From NCBI GenBank assembly GCA_022510725.1, contig JAFLSW010000001.1, positions 248,001 to 312,000 on the forward strand: 64,000 nt of DNA, in the 5' to 3' direction. Positions 1 through 9,582 of the stretch are shown piece after piece. Positions within the stretch are counted from its first letter, which is position 1. Every line of letters begins with the position of its first letter. The notes beneath the pieces are model-generated. The model worked only from the letters and a program-made list of their open reading frames with translations. It ran no database searches and had not been told where the DNA came from. Position numbers and translations under genes: made by a program. This DNA is from Lachnospiraceae bacterium (lineage in GTDB: Bacteria > Bacillota > Clostridia > Lachnospirales > Lachnospiraceae).

Positions 1-463
1 CTCCATCTTTTTTGTACATGAAGAAAAAGGTGTCCAGATATCTTTGATAGGTGGTGGCAAACTGATTGCAGATATAGCAGGATTTTTCCCGCTGCTTTAC
101 CCATGCCGCCATGGAATTCATGTTTTCCCCGTCTTTTTTTAACTTATTCATAAAGGAGGATTTTCCTCTGGAGAATATTTTTACCTGTTCCGATAATTCC
201 TGATTCATCTGCACATAGTGTGTCTTTAAGATCCAGCCGTTTCCCAAAGTATTGCCATAGTCAAACATCTTTTTAAAATGAGCCCGGCAGAATCCTGCCT
301 TATCGGTCTGATCCCGCATATCGCTTTCCATATAGGAAGAGCCGGAGCCTAAAACCAGGTCCAAAAGGTCCTGTTCCACATTGCGTTCAATAAAGCAAAA
401 GGGACATTCGTCGTCTGCCATAAAGGCATCGGTCATGGGAATGGTATATAAGGTTTCTTTCAT
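1..463 (-). CDS. DUF6062 family protein (partial, 3' end outside window)
   Basis: The first 154 codons of a gene read leftward off the window edge. The ATG (461-463) has a GGAGG six bases upstream. The protein begins MKETLYTIPMTDAF and carries two CxxC pairs (CPFC near residue 21 and CYIC near residue 131), typical of the DUF6062 family that I know mainly from Lachnospiraceae. Two cysteine pairs suggest metal binding or a disulfide, but no function is established. No signal peptide or membrane segment is visible, so it is probably cytoplasmic. It is divergent from addB and has its own sigma-A promoter in the shared spacer. Family call confident, role unknown. Confidence 0.8.
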   Translation of the reverse strand, partial: MKETLYTIPMTDAFMADDECPFCFIERNVEQDLLDLVLGSGSSYMESDMRDQTDKAGFCRAHFKKMFDYGNTLGNGWILKTHYVQMNQELSEQVKIFSRGKSSFMNKLKKDGENMNSMAAWVKQREKSCYICNQFATTYQRYLDTFFFMYKKDG

Positions 464-500
464 GGCTTTCCTCCGTAAAATAAGTGATCGATATGATTTT

Positions 501-529
501 ATTTTACTAGGGAGGAAGAAAAAGTACAA
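501..529 (-). promoter_or_regulatory. Sigma-A promoter for the DUF6062 gene
   Basis: Read on the minus strand: TTGTAC (524-529), a 17-bp spacer, then TAAAAT (501-506), about 38 bp before the ATG. No equally good promoter was seen for addB in the rest of the spacer. Confidence 0.6.
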
Positions 530-641
530 GGGGAATGTTATAGTTGGAGAATAGTATAGAGGTAAAAGTGGAAGTATCAGTAGATTCTTCAGACAAGAAA
601 TGATAGAATTGAATAGAAAAAATCAGAGAAAGGCGGCAGCC

Positions 642-3600
642 ATGTCCTTACAGTTTTACATAGGCGCTTCCGGCGCAGGAAAGAGCAAAAAGGTATATGG
701 AGATATGTTAGAACGGGCAAAAACAGATAAAAGCACTCGTTATTTTATAGTGGTGCCCGATCAGTTTACCATGGAGACGCAAAGGGTGCTCTGTGCCATG
801 TCCGATTCCGGCGGCATCATGAATATGGAAGTGTTGAGCTTTAACAGGCTGGCACACCGTATTTTTGAGGAGCTGGGATTTGCTTCCCTGCCCCGGTTGG
901 ATGATACGGGCAAGAACCTGGTTCTTCGAAAGGTGGCGGGTGAGCATGAAAAGGAACTGAGCGTGATCGGCGCTTCCTTAAAGAAAACCGGATATATTGC
1001 CCAGGTTAAGTCCATGATATCTGAGTTTGCCCAATATGGCATCATGCCGGAGGACATGGAAGCCTTTTTGGACCTGGCCAAAGAGAAGGGCAGTCTTTTT
1101 GCAAAGCTAAAGGATCTGCAGGTGCTTTATAAAGGCTATAGAGAATATATCAGTGGGCATTTTATCACCACGGAGGAGACCATTGATATTTTGGTGCGGA
1201 ATGTGCAAAACTCAGCGCTGCTTAAGGATAGCGTGGTAGTATTTGACGGTTTTACCGGTTTTACACCTATTCAGGAATTGTTGTTGAAGGAATTGATGCT
1301 GTGTACAAAGCAGGTCATTGTCACCCTTTTGGGAGATGAAAAGGGACAGCTTTGCGGAGAAATCAGGGAACAGGACCTGTTCTATCTGACGGCAAGGGCA
1401 TATCACCGCTTAGAAAGGCTGGCGGAGGAAAACGGGATTGCCAGGGATGAAGATGAGGAACTTTTGGATAAGCCGGTGTACCGTTATCTGGAAAATCCCC
1501 CTCTTTCCCATTTGGAAAAGGCATTGTTTAGAAAAAATCGGCTTGCTCCCGTTTCCGGAAAAGAGGCGGTTTCCCTCATAAGATGCCAAAATCCCAAAAA
1601 GGAGACGGAATGGGTCTGTGGCATGATTCATAAGCTGATCCGGGAAAACGGCTATTGCTATCGGGATTTTGCCGTTATTACGGGAGATCTTCCTTCCTAT
1701 GGCACCTTTCTCAAGGAAAGCTTTGAGGAACAAAGGATTCCTCTGTTTTTGGACAGGAATGTAAGTCTGTTATTTCATCCTTTTATGGTATTTTTAAACG
1801 GGCTTGTGCGGATGGTGGCAAAGGATTTCTCCTATGACACCGTTATGCCCTTTTTAAGGACAGGCTATCTGGATGTCAGTCAGGAAGAAATCGATATCTT
1901 TGAAAAATATGTGATCAAATACGGTGTCCGCGGCAGGAAAAAGTATGAACGCACCTTTCTTCGGATCTGTGATGAGACGGAAACGGTAAATCGGGTCAGA
2001 GAGCAGGTAATGAAAGCGGCAAAGCCTTTACTGACAAGCAAGAAACATGCCGGGGAATATACGAAGGCATTATACGATACATGTGTTATTTTTTCTTTGG
2101 AGTCCAAACTAAAGGCTCAGGCGGAAAACTTTGCCCGGAAACAGGATTTTGCCGGAGAGAAAGAATATGAACAGGTTTACCGCGCGGTCATGGGGCTTTT
2201 CGATCAAATCTATGCGCTGCTTGATGAAGAAGTGGAATTGGAAGAATTCGGAGAAATTCTGCAGGCCGGTTTTGCGGAGCTGAAAGTGGGCAGTCTTCCT
2301 CAGAGCGTAGACCAGGTAATGGCGGGGGATCTGGAAAGAACCCGTTTAAAACCGGTAAAGGTACTTTTTGTCATAGGTGTAAATGACGGGATCATTCCCG
2401 GAAAGGGCGGCAGCGGCGGACTGCTTTCCGATTTGGAACGGGATTTTCTGCTGCAGGCAGGCATGGAACTGGCGCCTACTCCCAGACAGAAAGGATTTGA
2501 GGAAAGACTTTATCTGTATATGAACATGACACAGCCGTCAGAGAAATTATATCTTTCTTTTTCGGAAGTAAATGCCAAAGGAGAGGGACTTCGGCCATCT
2601 TATCTCATAGGCAGGGTGGAGAAACTGTTTGAAGATGTAAAGGTGGAAGAGGCATTAACGGATTCCTTTTTTGTGGAAAGCAGAGAGGATGGAATCAAGC
2701 TGCTGTCGCATCTGCTTAGGGATTATGCGGCAGGCTCTTTGGAAGGGGAAGAAGAATTGGCTTTTCTGGGCGCCCTTTCACGGATATTTGAACAGGATCC
2801 GGAATTTGGCGCTTTGATGAACGCAGCTTTTTATGAATATAAACCGACACTGTTGTCAGATAAATTGGCTGAGGAATTGTATGGAAACATGATCTCTACC
2901 AGCGTCAGCCGCTTAGAGCGCTTTGCTGCCTGTGCTTATGCCCATTTCCTGCAGTATGGCTTAAAGCTTTCGGAAGAAGACAGCTATACCTTTGAAGCAG
3001 TGGACTTGGGGAATTTGTTTCATGAGACATTATATCGTTTTGGCCGCTATATGGAGGAGGGGCCTTATACCTGGCTTTCCTGCCCCAAAGAGGAGGCGGA
3101 TGCCTTTATTGAAAAGGCAGTGGATGAATTTGCGGCAGAATACGGCGGAGCGGTCTTGTATGATACTGCCCGCAGTGAGGCTCTGAAGGAGCGGGCAAAG
3201 GAAATCCTAAAAACGACGGTGAGCAGCCTTTCTTTCCAGCTAAAAAAGGGAAAATTTGTGCCTGTAGGCTATGAGGTTCCTTTTTCGATGAAGGATAAGG
3301 TGAATTTATACGGAAAGGTGGACCGATTGGATATTTCCGAGGGAGATCATGATATCTTTGTAAAGGTCCTGGACTATAAGTCAGGCAGACACGGCTTTGA
3401 TCCGGCAAGGCTTTTTGCCGGGGTGGATATACAGCTTCCCGTCTATATGAATGCGGCTGTAGAAGCTCTTTCCAAGAAATATCCAGGCAAGGATATTACG
3501 CCTGCAGCATTATTTTATTATCGGATCGATGATCCTATTGTGGAAGCGGATGAAGAGGATCATGAGGAAAAAGTGCAGAAAATGCTGCGTGTACAAGGGC

Positions 3601-3971
3601 TGATCAGGGAGGATGACAGAGTCATCAAGCTTTTGGATGCGGATATGGAAAACGAATCCCTTGTGATCCCTGTTAAAAAGAAAAAGGACGGCACCTTTGC
3701 CGCTGCCTCTCAGACCATAGGCCAAACAGAGTTTGATATGATAGGGAAATTTGCGGCTAAGAAGACGGAAGAACTGGCCGGGCGCATCAGGGCGGGAGAA
3801 ATCTCGGTAAGCCCCGGTAAAAGCGGTCAGGAAAGCGCCTGCCAGTACTGTGGCTATAAAGCGGTCTGCGGCTTTGAAAAGCGGATCCCCGGTTTTTTAG
3901 AGCGGGATCTTTCCATGGGAGAAGAAGAGGCCTATGAGGCCATCAAAAAATATTTGGATGAAGCGGAATAG
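642..3971 (+). CDS. addB: ATP-dependent helicase/deoxyribonuclease subunit B
   Basis: Subunit of the AddAB helicase-nuclease, which resects double-strand DNA ends for recombination. The protein (about 1109 aa) has an N-terminal P-loop (GASGAGKS), a long helicase-like middle, and a C-terminal RecB-type nuclease domain with DYKSG. Four cysteines fit the AddB 4Fe-4S latch: one in FAACAYAHF near residue 765 and three in CQYCGYKAVC near the C-terminus. I chose the ATG at 642 (MSLQFYIGASG) because AddB proteins start directly with this strand and P-loop, and AGAAAGGCGG precedes it; an in-frame ATG at 600 has no ribosome binding site. addA follows 24 bp downstream, a normal addBA operon. Confidence 0.95.
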   Translation: MSLQFYIGASGAGKSKKVYGDMLERAKTDKSTRYFIVVPDQFTMETQRVLCAMSDSGGIMNMEVLSFNRLAHRIFEELGFASLPRLDDTGKNLVLRKVAGEHEKELSVIGASLKKTGYIAQVKSMISEFAQYGIMPEDMEAFLDLAKEKGSLFAKLKDLQVLYKGYREYISGHFITTEETIDILVRNVQNSALLKDSVVVFDGFTGFTPIQELLLKELMLCTKQVIVTLLGDEKGQLCGEIREQDLFYLTARAYHRLERLAEENGIARDEDEELLDKPVYRYLENPPLSHLEKALFRKNRLAPVSGKEAVSLIRCQNPKKETEWVCGMIHKLIRENGYCYRDFAVITGDLPSYGTFLKESFEEQRIPLFLDRNVSLLFHPFMVFLNGLVRMVAKDFSYDTVMPFLRTGYLDVSQEEIDIFEKYVIKYGVRGRKKYERTFLRICDETETVNRVREQVMKAAKPLLTSKKHAGEYTKALYDTCVIFSLESKLKAQAENFARKQDFAGEKEYEQVYRAVMGLFDQIYALLDEEVELEEFGEILQAGFAELKVGSLPQSVDQVMAGDLERTRLKPVKVLFVIGVNDGIIPGKGGSGGLLSDLERDFLLQAGMELAPTPRQKGFEERLYLYMNMTQPSEKLYLSFSEVNAKGEGLRPSYLIGRVEKLFEDVKVEEALTDSFFVESREDGIKLLSHLLRDYAAGSLEGEEELAFLGALSRIFEQDPEFGALMNAAFYEYKPTLLSDKLAEELYGNMISTSVSRLERFAACAYAHFLQYGLKLSEEDSYTFEAVDLGNLFHETLYRFGRYMEEGPYTWLSCPKEEADAFIEKAVDEFAAEYGGAVLYDTARSEALKERAKEILKTTVSSLSFQLKKGKFVPVGYEVPFSMKDKVNLYGKVDRLDISEGDHDIFVKVLDYKSGRHGFDPARLFAGVDIQLPVYMNAAVEALSKKYPGKDITPAALFYYRIDDPIVEADEEDHEEKVQKMLRVQGLIREDDRVIKLLDADMENESLVIPVKKKKDGTFAAASQTIGQTEFDMIGKFAAKKTEELAGRIRAGEISVSPGKSGQESACQYCGYKAVCGFEKRIPGFLERDLSMGEEEAYEAIKKYLDEAE

Positions 3972-3995
3972 AAGAGGGAAAGGAGGAAGGCTGTC

Positions 3996-6900
3996 TTGGT
4001 CATGAAATATACCAAAGATCAACAGAAGGTAATCGACATACGGGACTGTAATGTGCTGGTTTCCGCAGCAGCGGGCTCCGGTAAGACGGCGGTGTTGGTG
4101 GAGCGCATTTTGAAGCTGATTCTGGACAAAGAGCATCCGGTGGATATAGACAGGCTGTTAGTAGTAACCTTTACCAACGCTGCAGCGGCACAGATGCGGG
4201 AGCGGATCAGTGATGCCATCCTTTTAAGGCTGGAGGAAACGCCGGAGGATGAAAATCTGCAAAGACAGGCAATCTTAGTCCATCACGCCCAGATCACCAC
4301 CATTGACAGCTTCTGCCGTTTTATTCTTCAGAATCATTTTCAGGAAATCGACTTAGATCCGGGGTTCATGGTAGGAGACCCGGGCAGAATGAAATTGATG
4401 GAAAAAGAGGCTATGGAAAAGGTCATGGAAGAAGCCTATGGGCAAAAAGAACTCTATGATGGCTTTTATGAGGATTTTATCCGTTTAGGAGATGCCTTTT
4501 CAGGAAGAGGAAGCGATAAGGCCATAGAAGATATGATAGAGAGTCTGTATCGTTTTTCTATTAGTCTCCCCTTTCCCAATGCATGGTTAAAAAAGGCACT
4601 GCAGGAGTATGATGTTTCGGAAAATGGGGCGTTTGCAGAAGAAAGCCTGACAAAAGAAATTATGACAGATGTGTCAATAAAGTTAAAAGCAATGAAAAAG
4701 CTCTATGAGGAGATGGTAAGGCTTTGTGGAGAGGATGATGGACCGGAAGGCTATCTTTCGACGATTCAAAAGGAGCAGGAGCAGTTTTTAGAGGCACTGG
4801 AAGCGATCGGTGATTATGAGACTTTGAAGCAAGCCATACAAAACATTGTTTTTGACCGGATTCCTCCTATTCGTAAGGAAAGCTGTGATGAAGAAAAAAA
4901 GGAACAGGTAAAGCGTCTCAGAGATCGGGTAAAAAAGCGGCTTGCCGCCTGTAAGGAATTGTATTTTTATGCGCCTATGGAGCAGATCATGGCGGATATG
5001 AGGGCTTCAGGCAGCCTGTTAAAACCCCTTATCTATCTTACGATCTCCTTTATGGAGCATTTTGGAGAGGAAAAGAAGAAGGAAAATCTCATTGATTTTT
5101 CCGATATGGAGCATTTTGCTTTAAAAGTGTTGGTGGATGAAGAAGGGAACCCTACGGATACCGCCAGACTTTATCAGGATTACTATGCCCAGATCATGAT
5201 CGATGAATATCAGGACAGCAATCAGGTGCAGGAACTGCTGTTATCTGTGATCTCCAGAGAAAACTGGGAGAAACCCAACAGATTTATGGTGGGGGATATG
5301 AAACAGAGCATTTATAAATTTCGCATGGCTCGTCCGGAACTGTTTATGGAAAAGTACGATTCCTATCAGGAAGAGGGCAGCTCTGTCCGCATTGATCTAA
5401 AGCAGAATTTCCGAAGCAGGAAACAGGTGATCTCTATGGTAAACAATATATTTTATCCTTTGATGGGCAGAGAAATCGGCGGCATCGATTATGATGAGGA
5501 TGCAGCCCTCTATCCCGGGGCTTCTTATCCTAATGAGGATGATCCGAACTTTGATACGGAGCTTTTGTTATATGAAAGACCGGAAGAAAAGGCTGTTTTA
5601 TCCAAGGACGAAGGAGAGGCTGCAATGATCGCCGGAAGGATCAAGGAATTCATGGCATATGGGCAGGTTACGGATAAAGAAACGGGAGAGCTAAGAAAGG
5701 TTTCCTATGAAGATATCGTGATCCTGGTCCGTTCTTCCGGCACGCTTTTGGAAAGCCTTCAGGAGGTGCTAAAAAGAGAGGGGATCCCGGCAAGCGTTCC
5801 CAGTAGGACAGGATATTTTGATGCAAAGGAAGTGCAGAACATGCTGCAGCTTTTAGAGGTGCTGTCTAATCCTCATCAGGATATCCCTTTAGCAGGTGTA
5901 TTGAAGTCTCCTTTATATGATTTTACAGATGAAGAACTGGCGGAAATATCTGTGACAGAGGTGTCAGAAAAAGAAAACCCCAGTCTATACGAGAAATTAA
6001 AGGTATTCCCCTCTGATAAAGCCCGGGAATTTTTATCCCAACTGATCAGATACAGAGAAGAGGCGGGAACCAGATCTGTCCATGATCTTCTGTATCTTGT
6101 GATCAGAGAACATCGATATCTGGAATATGTAGCAGCGCTTCCTGCTGGAAGCATCCGGCTTGCCAATGTGGAAATGCTGTTGGAACGGGCGTTGGAATAT
6201 GAACGCCTTCGCCTTCATGGACTGTTCGGCTTCTTAAGATATATGCGTCAAATGGAAAAATATCAGGTGGATTTTGGAGAAGGGGTCGAAGAAATGGGAA
6301 ACACGGTCCGAATTATGACCATTCATAAAAGCAAAGGGCTGGAATTTCCGATCTGCTTTCTCGCCGGTTTATCAAAAAGGTTTAACAGGAGGGACTTAAA
6401 CGGTTCTTTGCTGTTGCATACGGATCTGGGCATTGGCATGGAATATCGGGATTATGAAAGCAGGATAAAGAGAAAAACCATGAAGCAGAAGCTGATCGCA
6501 CAGCAGATGAAAAAAGAAGAATTGGGGGAAGAACTGCGGGTTCTCTATGTTGCCATGACCAGAGCCAAAGAAAAATTGATTATGACTGGTGTGTCAGAAA
6601 AGTTCGAAGAGGCGGTGCTGGAGGCAAAACGCCTGAGCAGTGGCGGTGAAAAAATAGACGGAGAGCTTTTGATGGAAAGCAGCAGTTTTTATAAAATGCT
6701 ATTGTTGGTCTTTGGAATATATACAAATGTGTCGGAAAAGATGCCTTCCATCAGGTTGTATCAGGAAGAGGATCTGTTATCGGAAAACATAAAAACAGGA
6801 CTTAATAAAAAAGCAAAACGGCAGGCCATGTCTGAGAAGTTGTCTGCTTATGGACAGGATAGAGAGGAAGAGATCAGGGAAAAGTTGTCTGCGATCTATC

Positions 6901-7583
6901 CGCATAAGAGATTGGAAGGTCTATATACAAAAACAAGTGTTTCCGAATTGAAATCAGCCGCTCTTCACGAAGATGAGCAGACCCATGTGGTATTTGAAAC
7001 AGAAATGGAAGAGTCTGTGGTTCCCGCTTTTATGCAGAAAGAAAAACGGGCAGGCGGTGCATTGAGAGGTACGGCTTATCACAGGCTGATGGAGCTGCTG
7101 GATCTGAAATGTTTTCTTGGCCTTACCAAAGAAGAAATCGGCAGGGAGCTTTCTAAGCAGACAGAGCGCATTGTAAAGTCCGGCAGAATGGAGAAAGAGG
7201 ACCTGGCACTGGTAAGCAAGGAAAAGGTGGTAGCATTTTTGGCGGATGAACTGGCTCATGAAATGATGGAAGCGGATCTGGAAAAGAAGCTGTACCGGGA
7301 ACAGCCCTTTGTCATGTCCATTCCTGCCAGCCGTGTCAATGCAGGTTTTCCGGAAGAAGAAACCATGCTGATCCAAGGCATTATCGATGCCTATTATGAA
7401 AAGCAGGGCGAGCTGTATCTTTTGGATTATAAGACAGACCGGGTAGATAAAAAAGAGGATCTGATACACAGGTATCAGACCCAGCTTTGTTATTATAAAG
7501 AAGCCCTGGAAAAACTAACAGGAAAAAAAGTGGCAGGCATTTATATCTATTCCTATCACTTCTCACAATCCATTGCCATCTGA
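3996..7583 (+). CDS. addA: ATP-dependent helicase/nuclease subunit A
   Basis: UvrD-type helicase plus nuclease subunit of AddAB. Visible motifs in order: Walker A (AAAGSGKTAVLVER, residues about 24-37), Walker B DEYQDS near residue 405, helicase motif TIHKSKGLEFP near residue 775, the Arg motif VAMTRAK, and a C-terminal nuclease motif LLDYKTDRV. Length 1195 aa is typical. A TTG at 3996 sits 9 bases after AGGAGG and is preferred; an ATG two codons later (4002) is the alternative, with poor spacing. The last 28 bp overlap the 3' end of the convergent glycosyltransferase gene, so the two transcripts are complementary at their ends and no terminator lies between them. Confidence 0.95.
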   Translation: MVMKYTKDQQKVIDIRDCNVLVSAAAGSGKTAVLVERILKLILDKEHPVDIDRLLVVTFTNAAAAQMRERISDAILLRLEETPEDENLQRQAILVHHAQITTIDSFCRFILQNHFQEIDLDPGFMVGDPGRMKLMEKEAMEKVMEEAYGQKELYDGFYEDFIRLGDAFSGRGSDKAIEDMIESLYRFSISLPFPNAWLKKALQEYDVSENGAFAEESLTKEIMTDVSIKLKAMKKLYEEMVRLCGEDDGPEGYLSTIQKEQEQFLEALEAIGDYETLKQAIQNIVFDRIPPIRKESCDEEKKEQVKRLRDRVKKRLAACKELYFYAPMEQIMADMRASGSLLKPLIYLTISFMEHFGEEKKKENLIDFSDMEHFALKVLVDEEGNPTDTARLYQDYYAQIMIDEYQDSNQVQELLLSVISRENWEKPNRFMVGDMKQSIYKFRMARPELFMEKYDSYQEEGSSVRIDLKQNFRSRKQVISMVNNIFYPLMGREIGGIDYDEDAALYPGASYPNEDDPNFDTELLLYERPEEKAVLSKDEGEAAMIAGRIKEFMAYGQVTDKETGELRKVSYEDIVILVRSSGTLLESLQEVLKREGIPASVPSRTGYFDAKEVQNMLQLLEVLSNPHQDIPLAGVLKSPLYDFTDEELAEISVTEVSEKENPSLYEKLKVFPSDKAREFLSQLIRYREEAGTRSVHDLLYLVIREHRYLEYVAALPAGSIRLANVEMLLERALEYERLRLHGLFGFLRYMRQMEKYQVDFGEGVEEMGNTVRIMTIHKSKGLEFPICFLAGLSKRFNRRDLNGSLLLHTDLGIGMEYRDYESRIKRKTMKQKLIAQQMKKEELGEELRVLYVAMTRAKEKLIMTGVSEKFEEAVLEAKRLSSGGEKIDGELLMESSSFYKMLLLVFGIYTNVSEKMPSIRLYQEEDLLSENIKTGLNKKAKRQAMSEKLSAYGQDREEEIREKLSAIYPHKRLEGLYTKTSVSELKSAALHEDEQTHVVFETEMEESVVPAFMQKEKRAGGALRGTAYHRLMELLDLKCFLGLTKEEIGRELSKQTERIVKSGRMEKEDLALVSKEKVVAFLADELAHEMMEADLEKKLYREQPFVMSIPASRVNAGFPEEETMLIQGIIDAYYEKQGELYLLDYKTDRVDKKEDLIHRYQTQLCYYKEALEKLTGKKVAGIYIYSYHFSQSIAI

Positions 7584-8569
7584 CGATAACGGGCTGCTTC
7601 ACTGGGAATGCCCAGTTGTTCGTAGCAATCAGCCAAGGCGTTTAAAGGAATCGAGGTATGGTGTTTTAAGCTTAAAGCGCTTTCTGTTTCAAAGGCGGCA
7701 TTGTAATACCAGATACATGCTTCTTCCAAGTCGTTGGTTTCCCGGTAATAATCTCCCAGCTCGCAACAGACCTCGCTGCAGCTACCGCTGGCAATGGCCT
7801 TGGTGGTAAATTTGAAAAAGTCCAGGCTCCTGCCAGTGACATGACTGGCTTTTGCGCAGATACAGCAGGCTTCCAGTATCTCGTCGGCACTTCGGTCTAT
7901 ATCATCAATGGACGAAGCAAAGAAGACGAAAGCCTTGACAAAATCTTCCACTTCTCCTGATATATACAACTCTTTGGCGTACAGATTATGAAGCCGCTTA
8001 TTGAGTCGGACCCCATCCCTGGTAAGCCGTTCAAATGCCTGAAGATCTCTTGCCTTATGATTGCTGGTAGGACAGTGCTGAATAACGATGTCGCTTTCAT
8101 ATACCAGCGGCTCCAGGCGTACCGCTTCATGAATGGCATTTTCCCAGACAAACTGCCGCAGTCTTTTGAAAAGCTTGGGGCGCAGTTCCTTGTCATAATT
8201 ATATATGGTGTTAAAAGAAAGCTGGTTGGCATAATACATCTGTACGATCTCGATCTCCGGCAGCAAGCCTTTTTTTAACATCTTAAACCTTGTGCGGTTT
8301 TCTTCATCCAAGACTTCGTCTGCATCAGCGCAGTATATGTATTCCTTGGTTGCCTTGGAAAAAGAAAAATTCCTGGCATCGCTGAAATTCCCCGTCCATT
8401 TAAAATCATAAAGCAGATCCGTGTATCGGCCGGCAATCTCTTTTGTCCTGTCTGTGGAACCGGTATCTACAATAATGATCTCATCCATCAGGTCTGCAAT
8501 GGAGTCCAGACATCTGGCAAGAACCTTTTCTTCATTTTTCACAATCATGCAAAGACTGATGCTGATCAT
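7556..8569 (-). CDS. Family 2 glycosyltransferase with helical C-terminal region
   Basis: The N-terminal half is a GT-A fold: SLCMIVKNEE start, IIIVDTGSTDRT nucleotide-sugar motif, and CADADEVLD, a DxD-type metal site, near residue 92. The C-terminal part (about residues 190-337) looks helical and repeat-like, with TPR-type AEEACIWYYNAAFE-like segments, as in the SunS/TPR-linked glycosyltransferases of Firmicutes. Donor and acceptor cannot be told. Start: the Met at 8569 lies 7 bases after GGAGG; the Met two codons upstream (8575) is only one base from it. It overlaps the end of addA. No signal peptide or membrane segment. Confidence 0.8.
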   Translation of the reverse strand: MISISLCMIVKNEEKVLARCLDSIADLMDEIIIVDTGSTDRTKEIAGRYTDLLYDFKWTGNFSDARNFSFSKATKEYIYCADADEVLDEENRTRFKMLKKGLLPEIEIVQMYYANQLSFNTIYNYDKELRPKLFKRLRQFVWENAIHEAVRLEPLVYESDIVIQHCPTSNHKARDLQAFERLTRDGVRLNKRLHNLYAKELYISGEVEDFVKAFVFFASSIDDIDRSADEILEACCICAKASHVTGRSLDFFKFTTKAIASGSCSEVCCELGDYYRETNDLEEACIWYYNAAFETESALSLKHHTSIPLNALADCYEQLGIPSEAARYRQMAMDCEK

Positions 8570-8670
8570 AAACATACCTCCTTTGTGCTGCTTTCTATTT
8601 GGCTGTATTGGTATTTTCTTCTATTTTATCACACAAAAGAAGGAATGCCTAGAAAATTTCAACCTCTTTT

Positions 8671-9351
8671 TTATTCATTAGAAAGCGCCAGTTTTTTTAC
8701 ATGACCCAATGCCTTGGAAACAGGAGGCAAAGATAAAATAACTATCGTTATTAAGGCTTCCAGTCCCAGATAAGCACCGTTATAAGCCAGGGAATAAATC
8801 ACGGCACTGTTAAAAAATTCCGGAGTATAGGTCGCAAAGAAGATCCAGCCGGATAAAAAGGTAAAGAAATATCTGCCTAATACGCCGACTGCGTAGCCAA
8901 ACAACAAATTGTGTTTGGATCTGCTCTTTGAAAAGATGCCGGAAAGGCCTAAGGCACCAAATCCAAAAACATAATCAACCATCATCTGAGGAAAGCTGAT
9001 AATATAGGGATCGATGACCAGCTGCAAAATACCATAAGCCGTTGCGGCAGTCAGACCTGCTCCCAGCCCGTACCAGTAGCCGATTAATACGATAAACAGC
9101 ATGCTCAATAAAGTAACGGAGCCGCCCATGGGCATATCTATGACCTTTAAAAAAGAAGTAACGAATGCCAGGGCAATGGCCATGGCAGAAAAAGCAAGCT
9201 GCTTTGCAGAAAACTTCCGTTTTTCGCCAAAAAATGCACAGCCTAGTAAAAAGATGGCCAGCATGGCAATAACAAGTACTGTAAAACCGGCCGTGGTGGG
9301 CATATAGCTGGTTCCCCATTCATCCGTGATCTCAGTTGCAAAAAATGACAT
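8671..9351 (-). CDS. thiT: Thiamine ECF transporter S-component
   Basis: Six-helix membrane S-component that binds thiamine and docks on the shared ECF energizing module (EcfA-A'-T), which is not in this window. The 226-aa protein has an N-terminal helix, then the AFSAMAIALAFVTSFLKV helix, the GLGAGLTAATAYG segment and conserved YNGAYLGLEALIT near the C-terminus, as in ThiT. The main support is regulatory: a full TPP riboswitch precedes it on the same strand. Start ATG (9349-9351) follows AAGGAGG with a T-rich spacer. lepB lies upstream on the same strand, but thiT has its own promoter. Confidence 0.93.
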   Translation of the reverse strand: MSFFATEITDEWGTSYMPTTAGFTVLVIAMLAIFLLGCAFFGEKRKFSAKQLAFSAMAIALAFVTSFLKVIDMPMGGSVTLLSMLFIVLIGYWYGLGAGLTAATAYGILQLVIDPYIISFPQMMVDYVFGFGALGLSGIFSKSRSKHNLLFGYAVGVLGRYFFTFLSGWIFFATYTPEFFNSAVIYSLAYNGAYLGLEALITIVILSLPPVSKALGHVKKLALSNE

Positions 9352-9358
9352 AAAAAAT

Positions 9359-9381
9359 CCTCCTTATGATTGCATAGGAGG
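9359..9381 (-). promoter_or_regulatory. SD-masking hairpin, riboswitch expression platform
   Basis: In the mRNA CCTCCTATG (from 9373-9381) pairs with CATAAGGAGG (9359-9368): nine pairs with one bulge and a four-base loop, burying the complete thiT Shine-Dalgarno. No U-tract follows, so control appears translational. GTAGT (9411-9415) and ACTAC (9384-9388) could form a competing stem. Confidence 0.7.
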
Positions 9382-9424
9382 GGACTACTGAATAAAGATA
9401 TACTTTTCCCGTAGTGGGTTAAAA

Positions 9425-9513
9425 GTTGCTTCCTTACGCCGGTATTACCCGGTTCAAGTAGTGAGGGTCAGCAGCATATGCCGCTATCTCAGCCTAAGGG
9501 CCCCCCTAGCAAT
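9425..9513 (-). ncRNA. TPP (thi-box) riboswitch
   Basis: Minus-strand RNA has the canonical TPP aptamer. A GGGGGGCCC segment and CTGAGA (pyrimidine sensor side) precede a variable stem. The invariant ACCCTCACTACTTGAAC core, GGGTAATACC and CGTAAGGAAG follow. TTGC and GCAA at the two ends can close P1. It lies between a sigma-A promoter and thiT, so TPP binding should lower ThiT production. Confidence 0.95.
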
Positions 9514-9533
9514 GGTTTATTTTGTACACAATA

Positions 9534-9562
9534 TATATACAGCCTTCAGAATGATTTGTCAA
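9534..9562 (-). promoter_or_regulatory. Sigma-A promoter of the thiT riboswitch transcript
   Basis: Minus strand: perfect TTGACA (9557-9562), 17-bp spacer, TATATA (9534-9539). It is immediately upstream of the aptamer and downstream of the lepB stop. Confidence 0.8.
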
Positions 9563-9582
9563 TGCATTGGGATAGAAGGATA

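Noticed and set aside
6954..7469. 171-codon minus-strand frame inside addA
   Set aside because: Shadow of the AddA nuclease domain.
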